Source of the DNA: Anthostomella pinea
Lineage: Eukaryota; Ascomycota; Sordariomycetes; Xylariales; Xylariaceae
NCBI GenBank assembly: GCA_963556695.1
Contig: CAUWAG010000007.1
Coordinates: forward strand, 4,340,001-4,404,000
DNA: 64,000 nucleotides
Direction of reading: 5' to 3'
The translations under genes and the position numbers were made by a program. Shown here one piece after another: positions 55,484-64,000 of the stretch. Under the pieces are notes generated by a model that saw only the letters and a program-made list of their open reading frames with translations, did not search any database and was not told the origin of the DNA. Position 1 is the stretch's first letter. Each line of letters opens with the position of its first letter.

Positions 55484-58277
55484 TCAAACTGTCAAAAGTA
55501 GCACAGCCGTCAATGGAAGGTCCCTGCTGCTGGACCCAACATATATCGTGTATTCCCCTTCCTGCAGCAGCCAGTTCTGGGCCACCACATCCCATGTGCT
55601 CAGGTCCCGTCTCGTCAAGTCAAAGTCGACGGCAGCGGCTTGTCCGGGCTCGATGACAGGCTTTGCAAATCCACGCAGTTGTTTTACAAGCCCGTTCGGA
55701 ATGCCGACGTATACCTGGGCGACCTCTGCTCCCACCACTGGCCCCGTGTTGGTTATGGTGGCAGAGACTTGCGCGACAATGTCCCAGAGATCTTCATGGC
55801 CCCCCTCGACGATTGGCTTCGAGGGATACGCGGAAGTATCAGCACCGCCAGCCAAAGAAACCTGGAGACCCGAGTACTCAAACGTGGTATAGCTCAGTCC
55901 GAAGCCAAACTCGTAGCGGGGAGTGATGTTCTTGGCATCGAAGGCACGGTAGTCGATGTAAACACCCTCAGTGAAGTCAGACTGGGGGAATAGCTCGTAG
56001 ATGCCGTCCGGCAGAGTCGCGTTCTGCAGGGGCCCGTAGTCCGACTCGTTGTGTGGCACGGAGTATGGCAGCTTGCCCGAGGGACTGACATCGCCGTACA
56101 GGATGGATATCAGTGCCCGGCCAGAGTCTTGTCCGGGTAGGTGGGCGAAGACCAGCGCCGTCACGTTCGGGTTGTCAATGAACTGGTCAACCAGCCGCAC
56201 ACCTGCATTGTGGAACACGACGATCGTGTTATTGCATTGTGAGGCCACGTTGGTGATCAGCGCATCGGTGAAGTCATCATGGAGCCCTACGCGGTCCCAT
56301 CCTTCGGAGGCGAATGCATTGCCGACCACGATGCAGGCGTCGGAAGATTGGTCAACGGCGGGGTTGCCACTGTGGAAGTCCCACCACAGACTGGTGTCGT
56401 CATCGTAGGCGCGAAGACTCAAGGCTTCGAAAGGTGAGCTCACGTATGCTGGTTGGTTGGCACCGGAGCCCCCGCCAGAAATCAGCGTGCCATTAGCCGC
56501 GATCTGTGAGTGCACAGTCTCATCACCGACAGCGATAGCATCCGAGGGAGCCAAAGACTCTGACCCGCCGTTCCAGCCGCTGGCTTCAGGAGTGTACCCG
56601 TCGAATGCCTTTGCAGAGTACCCAAACAAAGAGATAAGCTTGGGCGATTTCAGGGGGAGTGCGTTGTTGTCGTTCTTCAGCAGGACGTGACCTTCAACTG
56701 CCCCTTGTAGTAGGATTTCCTTACTACTGGCAGCCTTTCCGATCACTGTCTGATGAGGTGCGGCGAGATACTCGGGCATCCCCCCGCCCGTGGTAGGGAA
56801 ACCTGTATCCTGGCCCATCTTGTACCATGAAGCGACGATCCTTCGCCAGTCAGTAAGTTACTAAGTCTGCTAAGGCATAGTCGAACTCACCTTTGAGCCA
56901 TATCGTCTATCCTTGACTCCGGCACTGATCCGTTGTTCACAGCCTGAGTCAGGTTCTTGGCCCAAAAGTCCGAGCCACTGGGCATCACCATATCTAGACC
57001 AGCCAGCGCTGTGGCGACGCCTGCATGTTGGGCACCCCAATCCGAGACCACGAAACCCTTTCTGGTAAGTCAGAGTATTTGTTAACTGCGCTGGTATGAC
57101 TTACTTGGAAGCCGAGTTCAGTCTTCAGTAGGCCGTTCAGTGTATAACTGTTGGAACAGCCGTACGAGTTGTTGATGCGATTGTACGAGCACATGATGTT
57201 GGCAGTCCCAGCTTTGACAGCATCTTGAAATGGCCTGGTGACAACGTCAGTCTGGCGGCAAGGCAGGATTTGCAGAATTGTACACACCAGAGATACAGTT
57301 CGTGCATCGTCTTGTCATCGAGGTTAGATGAAACAGCTGTAATGTTGTCTTCTGGGTTTCGGTTCGTCTCTTGTTCGTTGGTAATGAAGTGCTGTCAGGC
57401 CGTCAGCCCTCTGCTCAAGCACCACGACCCATATGACTTACCTTGACGCTGGTAGCGACTCCAACCGATTGAATTCCTGTCACTGTATCTGCTGCCAGGG
57501 CACCGCACAGATACGGATCGTTCGAAAAGCCTGTGAGTTGAACTTAGTATATGTATACACAAGGCATTGGAGAGGACCTTACCCTCCCAATTACGTCCAC
57601 TCGAAACGATTCGTCCCAGGGGACCAACTACAGGTCCAAGAGCAACGTTGACCCCTTTCGTGCGAAATTCGCCAGCCATCCCAACTGCTCTCTTATAAGC
57701 CAGGTCGCGGTTCCAGCTATACCATGGTCAGACCGTTTTCACTGGAACGGTAGTTGTGAGCCATACCTCGCACCAACTGATATGCCCGAAGCCCAACTCG
57801 AAACGAAGTCGGTAGTCCGTAGCCCATTGCCAGCATCACTGAGGCAGAGCCCAGTGAAGTTGAGTCGTTCAATCGGAGGGATAATGCCCGAGCAGGAGCT
57901 GTCAGCACTAGTGCCTCCAGTCAGGCCAACCTAGTTCACGATAGCGTCAATATTGGCTTCATTGGGTGTATTAATGGATATAGAGAGGTCTGACCTTCTC
58001 CTCGAGGCTTAGTTGGGATACGAAAGCATCAGCCTTCGCGTATGAATCAGCCCAGTCTCCAGCTCCAGTTCCTTCGGCTATGAGCATGTTAGTGACTAGT
58101 GACCATGATCCACGAGTATCACCGAGTGAGTTTTCATTGCTACTGACGTGACGGGTACACCGGAGGCGATTGGCCGTAGAAAACCGCGTCGTCCGTGATC
58201 ACGGACTGGGCCATCGTTCGGCCGGCATGATGTAGGGTGGCTAGACCGGCGAGGCCATATAGGGAGGTCGATAACAT
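55484..58277 (-). CDS. secreted GH3 beta-glucosidase
   Basis: Glycoside hydrolase family 3 enzyme that removes terminal beta-D-glucosyl units, secreted for cellulose or glucan use. About eight exons. Exon 1 starts at ATG 58277 with a signal-like segment ([17 protein letters not shown]). The last exon is 55484 to about 56840. In order: [81 protein letters not shown], [14 protein letters not shown], and [13 protein letters not shown] with the catalytic Asp. The C-terminal half has [26 protein letters not shown] and an Fn3-like domain with [15 protein letters not shown] and [11 protein letters not shown]. Several N-glycosylation sites (NNT, NAT, NES) are present. Total about 800 aa. Confidence 0.9.
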
Positions 58278-59207
58278 GTTTCGTATACTGGGCTGACGAG
58301 GGATATTCAGTTTGAGGCGCCGAGGATTATAAAAATATAGATTCTGCGTCTATAGGATTTATGAGTGACTGAGCTCTTCAAGATCCGGACCGCCTTCGAA
58401 ACAGAACCAAGTGACCATTTTACACGTCCCCCATTCCTCACTCGTGAGGGGTCATACCAAGCCAAGCATGAGTCGGTCCTTCTCGACATCTCATGACATC
58501 CGGCAATGAAGGCAGGCACTACCACACCAGCAGTGATTGATGAACTGCGAGGTAGCCACAATGCAGCCACAGGGGTCGTCTGTGGTGATGACGGCGAGAG
58601 AGTTGGAGACTGCGGAGAAGACAAGGCCATACACGAACGAGAGCTGTCTGTAAGTGGCTAGTCGACCGTTAAGGGGGGACTAGGGAAGATGTCAGTGAGC
58701 ATGCTTCGGTCGAGCGCTCTGCCGAACCCCAAGATGGCTGTGTGCTATTGGATGGACGACATGGTGACTCGACATGGACGTAGAGAAAACAGGTCTAGTA
58801 TACAGCAGAGTGGCTTGCGTGGAGACGGGTCAATATTCGCTATATAGGAGACAGGGGTATAGTTTCCCTACCGACAGCTCGCTAATGCACCCCGCAATCG
58901 ATATATCGGTTCGCGTTCCGGTGAACGGGTCGCGTGCCAATAGATCGGAAAGGCTCCGATGGGCACTTGTTCACTGCAACATATCCACACTGGATAAAGA
59001 GTGAAGCACCGGTTTGGCTTCGCTACTCGGCTTATCGAGCCTCGAGGCAGAAACATAGGCGAGAAGATAGCCGCAAAGACGTGATGACGTTTGTATTAGC
59101 TATGCTCTTGGCTTCTTTTACTCCAGGTCTCTTCCCCGGAGACGAACAACCCAGTTGACCTAGTCAAGCTATGCATATTCAAGAATGCTCCCTCATACCT
59201 CATGCAT
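58278..59207. other. intergenic, GH3 promoter side
   Basis: About 0.9 kb upstream of the beta-glucosidase gene. No gene was recognised. No carbon-regulator site is asserted. Confidence 0.4.
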
Positions 59208-60336
59208 CTAACCTATAAGCGTCCAGATGGATCCAAGCCATACCAGGAGCTGGAGCCTGGTCCATCTTCTGAGCCGAAACCCCAAATCGGACGATGTCGA
59301 AGATGGCTGAGGACTCGATGTAGCAGGCGGACTCGAACTGGGCTGCTCAGTCATCGTCGGACTCGCTGGAGCCGCAGTCGTCGTCGGAGTCGATGGGGAT
59401 GACGAAGACTCCTTATAAGGTACCGAAGTCATGGTCGACGTTGCGGGAGACGTACTCTGTGGAACATACAAGGTTGGTGAGATAGTCGGGCCGGGACCAT
59501 CAGTCGAAGTCGGGGCTTGGACTCCCATCATAGACGCATAATGCGTCGCCACTTCTCTTGGGAACGCTCTCAAATCGCTCTGCTCCCACTGCACAGTCAA
59601 CTGGTCGTGTTCGATCCACAGGTTGGTAGAAAGCGTGGTATAGATGTCGGCCGTGGAGATGTTGGGGATGAGGAGAAACGCCATCGGTGTGGTGACGGTC
59701 GAAGTGCATACCCACTCGGGGGCGACAGCTATGTTCGAGAAGCCACTGCGATGGTAAGTGACGTTGAATTTGTCCACTTCGGCATTGAACATTCACGTAC
59801 CTCTGGCAGCATCCACCCGTCCATATGGTCTTGCTTCCTTCCACATTGAATGTCGAGGTCACGATGCTCATGTGCTCGGGACAGACACCAGGGCTGAAAG
59901 TAGGATACGCCGTTTGGTATTGCGAAGGGACACACTGCGTGAATAATGGATCAATCCATCCGCTGGTGGGTGGGTTCGTACTGCTTCCCGCCAGAGGCCC
60001 GCCGTGGTCGATGTACACGGCATATCTGTTGGAACACCACGGGGGTGGAGTGAAGATGGTACTGAGTTCCTGCATTAGGTAGCTGGTATTGGTAGGTATT
60101 GGTCTTTGCGCAACGTCAGGTGGTTGAAGTGGAATTGAGGCTCGATTGCACCGAGTCGCACCCAAGGAATAGTTGTGCGACTCTAGGACTCCAGTCACTG
60201 TTCCGGCAGTGTTGGTACGCGGTCCCTGCCACGAAGGAAGCGCTCTCCTTCCCCGGCGGAAAGGGATGACGACCCAGTGCCGCGAAGACAGCTGGACTGG
60301 ATCATTGACCAATATTGACATGGAGGAAGTCGTCAT
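59208..60336 (-). CDS. Ser/Thr-rich cell-surface-type protein
   Basis: Exons 59801-60336 and 59208-59745 give 357 aa with matching phase; the donor is GTACGT and the acceptor TCGCAG. The N-terminal 230 residues form a Cys-containing extracellular-type domain: WCSNRYAVYIDHGG, FTQCVPSQYQTAYP, FSPGVCPEHMSIV, GGCCQSGFSNIAVAPEWVC. This pattern occurs in fungal surface proteins of unknown function. A Ser/Thr/Pro-rich stretch follows (SSSPSTPTTTAAPASPT), then a hydrophobic C terminus (LQLLVWLGSIWTLIG), as in GPI-anchored proteins. No signal peptide is seen at Met 60336. An in-frame stop lies just upstream, and the ATG follows GGCAG, so a 5' exon carrying the signal may be missing. Confidence 0.6.
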
Positions 60337-60605
60337 CTGCCATCACCACGACGTGAAAGTGTATCCCACTATGTAGGTGACTGCGATCGTACACAGTGTT
60401 GGGCAGATGGCTGCAGTCACCACCCTCGTCCAGGCATGCCCCTACACTGCTCACCAGGTAAGCACGCAAGAAGGGGTAACCTAGAAGTGTTGATACCTAC
60501 ACAAACGACTTCATCTTGTAGAAGTTGAAAAGTGTGAGGAACCATTTCAGTTAAGATCAATGTTACTACCTTGATTACTTTGGTCATCCTCCACGATATT
60601 CAGAG
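60337..60605. other. intergenic
   Basis: Short spacer between two divergent genes. A small open frame on the plus strand at 60410 (MAAVTTLVQACPYTAHQ) ends at a GTAAGC donor; too little to call. Confidence 0.3.
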
Positions 60606-61022
60606 ATGGAGGAATACTCGTACACACCTCTCAAACAGGGCCACTTTCCACTTCTCCGTATCGACCCTAATCTGTGATGGCAATGCGGAGTTGATCGAGT
60701 GCCCGCTGTTCCATTATGACTTCGACTTTGAGAAACCCGAGTACACTGCACTGTCGTGCACCGGGGCGGCACCAATGACGGAAATAATATCCTCGTTGAC
60801 GGCAAGCATATGTACGCAAGGCCCAGCTTAATCGCTTCTCTGTGCAGCTTAAGGCATCGCGCGTCCGACTATCCATACTGCTGGATTGACGCCATCTGCA
60901 TCAATCATAGAGACCAGAACAAGATTGACAAGATCGGTCAATTGGCGCTGATGGGCCGCATCTACTCCGATGCCAGTATGGTTGCCATTTGTCTGATGTC
61001 TGAAGATAAGGCCGGCGCATAG
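60606..61022 (+). pseudogene. truncated HET-domain gene with frameshifts
   Basis: HET (heterokaryon incompatibility) domain remnant. Three frames each carry a piece in the right order. 60606-60675: MEEYSYTPLKQGHFPLLRID. From about 60672: ELIECPLFHYDFDFEKP and EYTALSC. From about 60765: GGTNDGNNILVDGKHM, then SDYPYCWIDAICINHRDQNK and LALMGRIYSDASMVAICL. Single-base changes near 60670 and near 60763 (where one missing base would give the usual T-W-G-G) explain both shifts; no GT-AG introns fit. The conserved CINQ is CINH. The gene stops at 61022 after about 130 codons, whereas HET proteins usually run for several hundred, so the C-terminal part is gone. Confidence 0.75.
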
Positions 61023-61345
61023 GCTTTCTTCGACACTGTCGAACATGTGGATCGTCCAGGAGAACCTTCTCGCGACTGACGGCGTTATCATGAGAAAGGT
61101 TCCCTGCATGTGGTGCTTATCAGTGTTCAGTTTTCATGCATAAACCCGTTGAACCGCCAATAGACGGTATATATCCTAATAGACGAGTTTTTCTTCACCC
61201 CTCACTTCATCCCATAAGCGGTATGATGCAATCAATAATGTGAGCAATTCGACCACAGCGACAAAGAATTAAGTGACATCGCGCGACTTACGTCGGTACC
61301 CTTCCTAAAGTCCATTCACCCAGTTTCTACTTGACAAATCCTGAG
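61023..61345. other. intergenic, nitrilase upstream region
   Basis: Spacer between the HET remnant and the nitrilase gene. No site is assigned. Confidence 0.4.
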
Positions 61346-62350
61346 ATGGCACCGATTCATAAGGTCGCTTTGGTGCAGACGCATCCGAAGGTGTGTTTGA
61401 TAACTCTCATGCTGGGCCCAACCCCAAACGCCAGTCGCTTGTAGCTCGAATGTATTCCTTCAAACGCATTGCGGGTGCGCATCGGGATGAATCAGTAGCT
61501 TATCCTCATCTAGCCTGTATCGCCGGCAGAGAACTTCGAGAAGGCAGCTTCATTCATCCGAGACGCGGCGGCGAAGGGATGCCACTTGGCAGTCTTGCCA
61601 GAATACCACCTTACTTCATGGGTCCCCGATGATCCGGCATTCAAGGATTCCTGCTCGGACTCGGCCACATACATCAAGAAATATCAAGACCTCGCTAAAG
61701 AGCTGAGTATCTGCATCGTCCCAGGGACAATCGTCGAGTCAGAGGCCGAGTCCCTGCAGAACATCGCCTACTTCATCTCCTTCGACGGCACCATCGCCGG
61801 GCGGTATCAGAAGAAGAACCTATGGCACCCCGAAAGACACCACTTGGTCTCGTCGGCCCATGAGCCGCACCAGGCCTTCGACACTCCACTGGGCCGTGTC
61901 GGGCTGCTGATCTGCTGGGACATCGCCTTTCCGGAGGCGTTCCGAGAGCTTGTCACGGACGGAGCAGAGATCATCTGCGTCCCTACCTTCTGGACGATGA
62001 AGGATGTTTCGGACGACTCGTACAACCTGAACCCAGACGGAGAGGCGCTGTTCCTCAACAGCACCGTCGTGACCCGTGCCTTTGAGAACACGTGCGCCGT
62101 CGTGTTTGTCAATGCGGGAGGCCCGCCGGAGAAGGGGAATGACACAAACTTTGCGGGGGTCAGTCAAGTCACTGTGCCGCACATCGGACCGATGGGGAGG
62201 TTGGGACGCGCGGAGGGCATGTCGATTGTCGATTTGGACATGGACGTGTTGAGGATTGCTGAGGGCAGTTACAAGGTGCGGGAGGACATGAAGAGGGAAG
62301 GGTGGCATTATGCATATACGCAGATGAGGGAGGATAACAGCAAGTTGTAG
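61346..62350 (+). CDS. nitrilase-superfamily carbon-nitrogen hydrolase
   Basis: Hydrolyses a non-peptide C-N bond (nitrile, amide or carbamoyl); probably cytosolic. Exons 61346-61390 and 61514-62350, with a 123-bp intron (GTGTGT...TCTAG), give 293 aa, a typical length. The catalytic triad is visible: Glu45 in AVLPEYHLTSW, Lys in GRYQKKNLWHPER (115/116) and Cys149 in GLLICWDIAFPEAF. The splice produces QTHPKPVSPAENFEKAASF, the usual first helix. The subgroup resembles fungal amidase/N-carbamoyl-hydrolase-like nitrilases more than true nitrilases, but the substrate is not determined. Confidence 0.9.
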
Positions 62351-62635
62351 GTACACATCCGTAGTATATAGCTATTAGTGTTCAATTATCTGTTTCTTCT
62401 CCCATGTATTTGATCAAGGCTTTTGCTCGAGTAGGTAGGACAAGCCTCCGAGGCCCAAGGGTCACCTCACTGGTTTCCGCAATGTCCCAATCGGGAGGAG
62501 AGAGTGAAAAATTCGTCGGGCCCACAGAGCCGGCGATGCTGCACCCCTAATCAGCAACATCTTTGCACTTGCGGGCACTTGAACCACAAGATATATAGAG
62601 GCCAACAAATCACTAAGATTTCATTAATCACACAA

Positions 62636-62722
62636 GCATTAGTGGTTTAGTGGTAAAATCTGCCGTTGCCATGATATGGATACAACTTCGGCAGGCCCCG
62701 CGTTCGATTCGCGGCTAATGCA
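62636..62722 (+). tRNA. tRNA-Gly (GCC) with a 16-nt intron
   Basis: The cloverleaf can be folded by hand. The acceptor stem GCATTAG pairs with CTAATGC, followed by discriminator A. The D loop is GTTTAGTGGTAA. The anticodon stem TGCCG pairs with CGGCA. The loop is TTGCCA...T with anticodon GCC, and the intron lies one base 3' of the anticodon, the canonical site. The T arm is CCGCG TTCGATT CGCGG. The spliced length is 71 nt. An internal B box (GTTCGATTC) and an A-box-like segment are present. Confidence 0.9.
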
Positions 62723-63616
62723 TCGATATTTCTTTTTGCATCGTTGGCACCCTTACTTGGTACATGCTCGCCTGGGTAAACTTGTGTAGACGACGATTTA
62801 TTTTTTATAATTCAGGTCAGACGATCATCATACCCATTGCTATGGTGGTGATGACGCTTATGAATCGGTTCAATGGCCGCTTGAGGATGCACCGCCTGCC
62901 TGGCAGGCTGGCACTTGGACATGGAGATATCTCGGATTTGATGTGTCGGTAAAAATGGTTCTAGATCTCCGACCCTGTCTAGTGAGACCCGCCTTTGCCC
63001 GACCTCCCACATTCCAGCCGATGATTCGCCAGCTCGCTCGACTCAGCACGCTAGGCTGAGATAGGCTAGGGTAATATGGCGTGATCGTCTTCTTCAAATG
63101 CGAATTGCAAAGCCTTTCTGTCTTTTCGATCACGACACTGCGCCAACCGTGAAGCCGGTCCCACCGACAACCGCCTTGCCGGCGCGAAAGGCGAAAAAAA
63201 GTATGCGCTCAAGAAAAGTTTGGAGCGTGTTCGGCGTCGAGGTAGGTGCCGTTCTCTAGTCAGCTCGTCATTTTTCTCAGGGGACCCTGTATCACTTCCC
63301 TTCGTCTACGTCTCGTCTGTTGAATACCTGGGTTCGTTCAGGTATTCTGTCCTGTTTCGCATTGTGCATACCTTACCGTGTCTGTCATTGCTACCGCTGT
63401 CTGATCGCGAGACCGAGGCGAAACCAGACAACCTTCCTTACAGCATCTCTCATCAAGTCTAGGACACAGGTGTTATCCTTGGTTCCGTCCGCCGTCTACA
63501 CGTTACCTACGATCGATCCGAGTTGCGCCTGATCTAATCTACCTTCTTCGTGACCGCAGGGACTCTCGGATTCCCACGGGTTTCGCTTCCCCAGAGGCCC
63601 ACGAGAAGTGCCGAAA
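62723..63616. other. intergenic, MET10 promoter and 5' UTR
   Basis: 0.9 kb between the tRNA and the sulfite reductase gene. No other gene was recognised. Short open frames on both strands lack traits. Confidence 0.4.
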
Positions 63617-64000
63617 ATGCAGTTGAAGCAGCAGGAAAGTGGTGGTGCCCTCGACCAAATCACCATGCCCGAGGGCCAGACAACTCGCGCCGAGTTCACC
63701 AAGCAGTCCTCGACTCTCCCCTTCGGCCAGCTCGTGCCCCTTTCGTCGATAGCGGGTCCTACCTATGTCACCGGTCAATTGCTCGTCCAGCAGATCGCAT
63801 ACGTCTTGTCCGACAAGATCTTCTCCTATTCCACCGAAACCTTCGACCTGGACGTTGCTGCAAAGAACTGGGCCGAGGATGAAGACCAGAACATCCATGG
63901 ATACCCCACCGCTGTATTGCCCCTCCAGACTCGCTCTGGGGCTGGCGCCTTCGCATTGGGCTATATCTTCTCCAAGGACTTCGACCTGAGCAAGCGACAC
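63617..64000 (+). CDS. MET10: sulfite reductase [NADPH] flavoprotein component, 5' part
   Basis: The alpha subunit of assimilatory sulfite reductase passes electrons from NADPH via FAD/FMN to the heme subunit, making sulfide for cysteine and methionine. Only the first 128 codons lie in the window and the frame is open at the edge. The N terminus MQLKQQESGGALDQ is followed by STLPFGQLVPLSSIAGPTYV, TGQLLVQQIAYVLSDKIFSY, STETFDLDVAAKNWAED, LQTRSGAGAFALGYIFSKDF and DLSKRH, which match the conserved start of fungal MET10 proteins. The flavodoxin-like and FAD/NADPH domains lie beyond the end. Met at 63665 is a possible alternative start. Confidence 0.8.
   Translation, partial: MQLKQQESGGALDQITMPEGQTTRAEFTKQSSTLPFGQLVPLSSIAGPTYVTGQLLVQQIAYVLSDKIFSYSTETFDLDVAAKNWAEDEDQNIHGYPTAVLPLQTRSGAGAFALGYIFSKDFDLSKRH

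Noticed and set aside
59500..59800. extension of the 60336 minus frame past the exon 1 donor to 59500
   Set aside because: Out of frame with the coherent second exon; the GTACGT donor and TCGCAG acceptor give a better continuation.
63539..64000. 153-aa minus-strand open frame at the window end
   Set aside because: Shadow of the MET10 frame on the plus strand, which matches the conserved N terminus.
1..64000. CRISPR array, bacterial operons or plasmid functions
   Set aside because: No regularly spaced repeats; genes are spliced and individually spaced, as in a fungal nuclear genome.
26919..64000. sulfur-metabolism cluster linking DUG2 and MET10
   Set aside because: The two genes are 34 kb apart with many unrelated genes between; shared pathway alone is not evidence of linkage.

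Overview
The window is nuclear DNA of a filamentous ascomycete (Pezizomycotina). The evidence is short spliceosomal introns (about 45-125 bp, mostly GTRNGT...YAG), intergenic spacers of 0.3-2.5 kb, and gene families typical of moulds: Zn2Cys6 and C2H2 regulators, NACHT and HET allorecognition proteins, DUF7580, a class II-like heme peroxidase, a GH3 beta-glucosidase, a hybrid histidine kinase and a class I terpene cyclase. Lineage below the subphylum cannot be fixed by eye. No operons, CRISPR or plasmid features are present. Exon positions were derived by hand from splice consensus and conserved protein motifs. Where a junction is uncertain this is stated.

Layout. 0.6-4.8 kb: secreted heme peroxidase and a dienelactone-hydrolase-like enzyme, separated by 2.1 kb with nothing recognisable. 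5.3-14.5 kb: an accessory block with a DUF7580 helical/kinase-like protein (two apparent frameshifts), a divergent Zn2Cys6 + C2H2 fusion regulator, and an NLR-type protein (alpha/beta-hydrolase-like N terminus, NACHT, DUF7791-like C terminus). 16.7-18.7 kb: a many-exon sesquiterpene-cyclase-like gene without tailoring neighbours. 20.0-20.6 kb: a small PPxY-rich protein. 22.7-29.6 kb: conserved metabolic and housekeeping genes (isoaspartyl peptidase/asparaginase, Tim17, Dug2). 29.8-33.6 kb: a low-complexity His/Ser protein and an MFS transporter. 34.2-35.4 kb: a mutated Tc1/mariner relic. 35.9-38.2 kb: PI-specific phospholipase C. 38.2-47.2 kb: sparse region with a probable solo LTR, a candidate Cys-rich secreted ORF, an acidic hypothetical protein, a tandem GFA-domain membrane protein and a tubby-like protein. 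47.3-51.8 kb: GAF hybrid histidine kinase. 52.8-54.6 kb: F-box-like protein with a probable C-terminal frameshift. 55.5-58.3 kb: secreted GH3 beta-glucosidase. 59.2-60.3 kb: Ser/Thr-rich surface-type protein. 60.6-61.0 kb: HET-domain pseudogene. 61.3-62.35 kb: nitrilase. 62.6 kb: tRNA-Gly with an intron. 63.6 kb to the end: 5' part of the sulfite reductase flavoprotein gene (MET10 type).

How the genes relate. The 5.3-14.5 kb block and the HET remnant belong to families linked to non-self recognition and regulated cell death, and several members are broken, as expected for fast-turnover accessory genes. The peroxidase and GH3 enzyme fit plant-biomass use or association. Dug2 (glutathione breakdown) and MET10 (sulfite reduction) both serve sulfur metabolism but lie 34 kb apart and need not be linked. 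The terpene cyclase is the only recognisable secondary-metabolite backbone gene and looks like an orphan.
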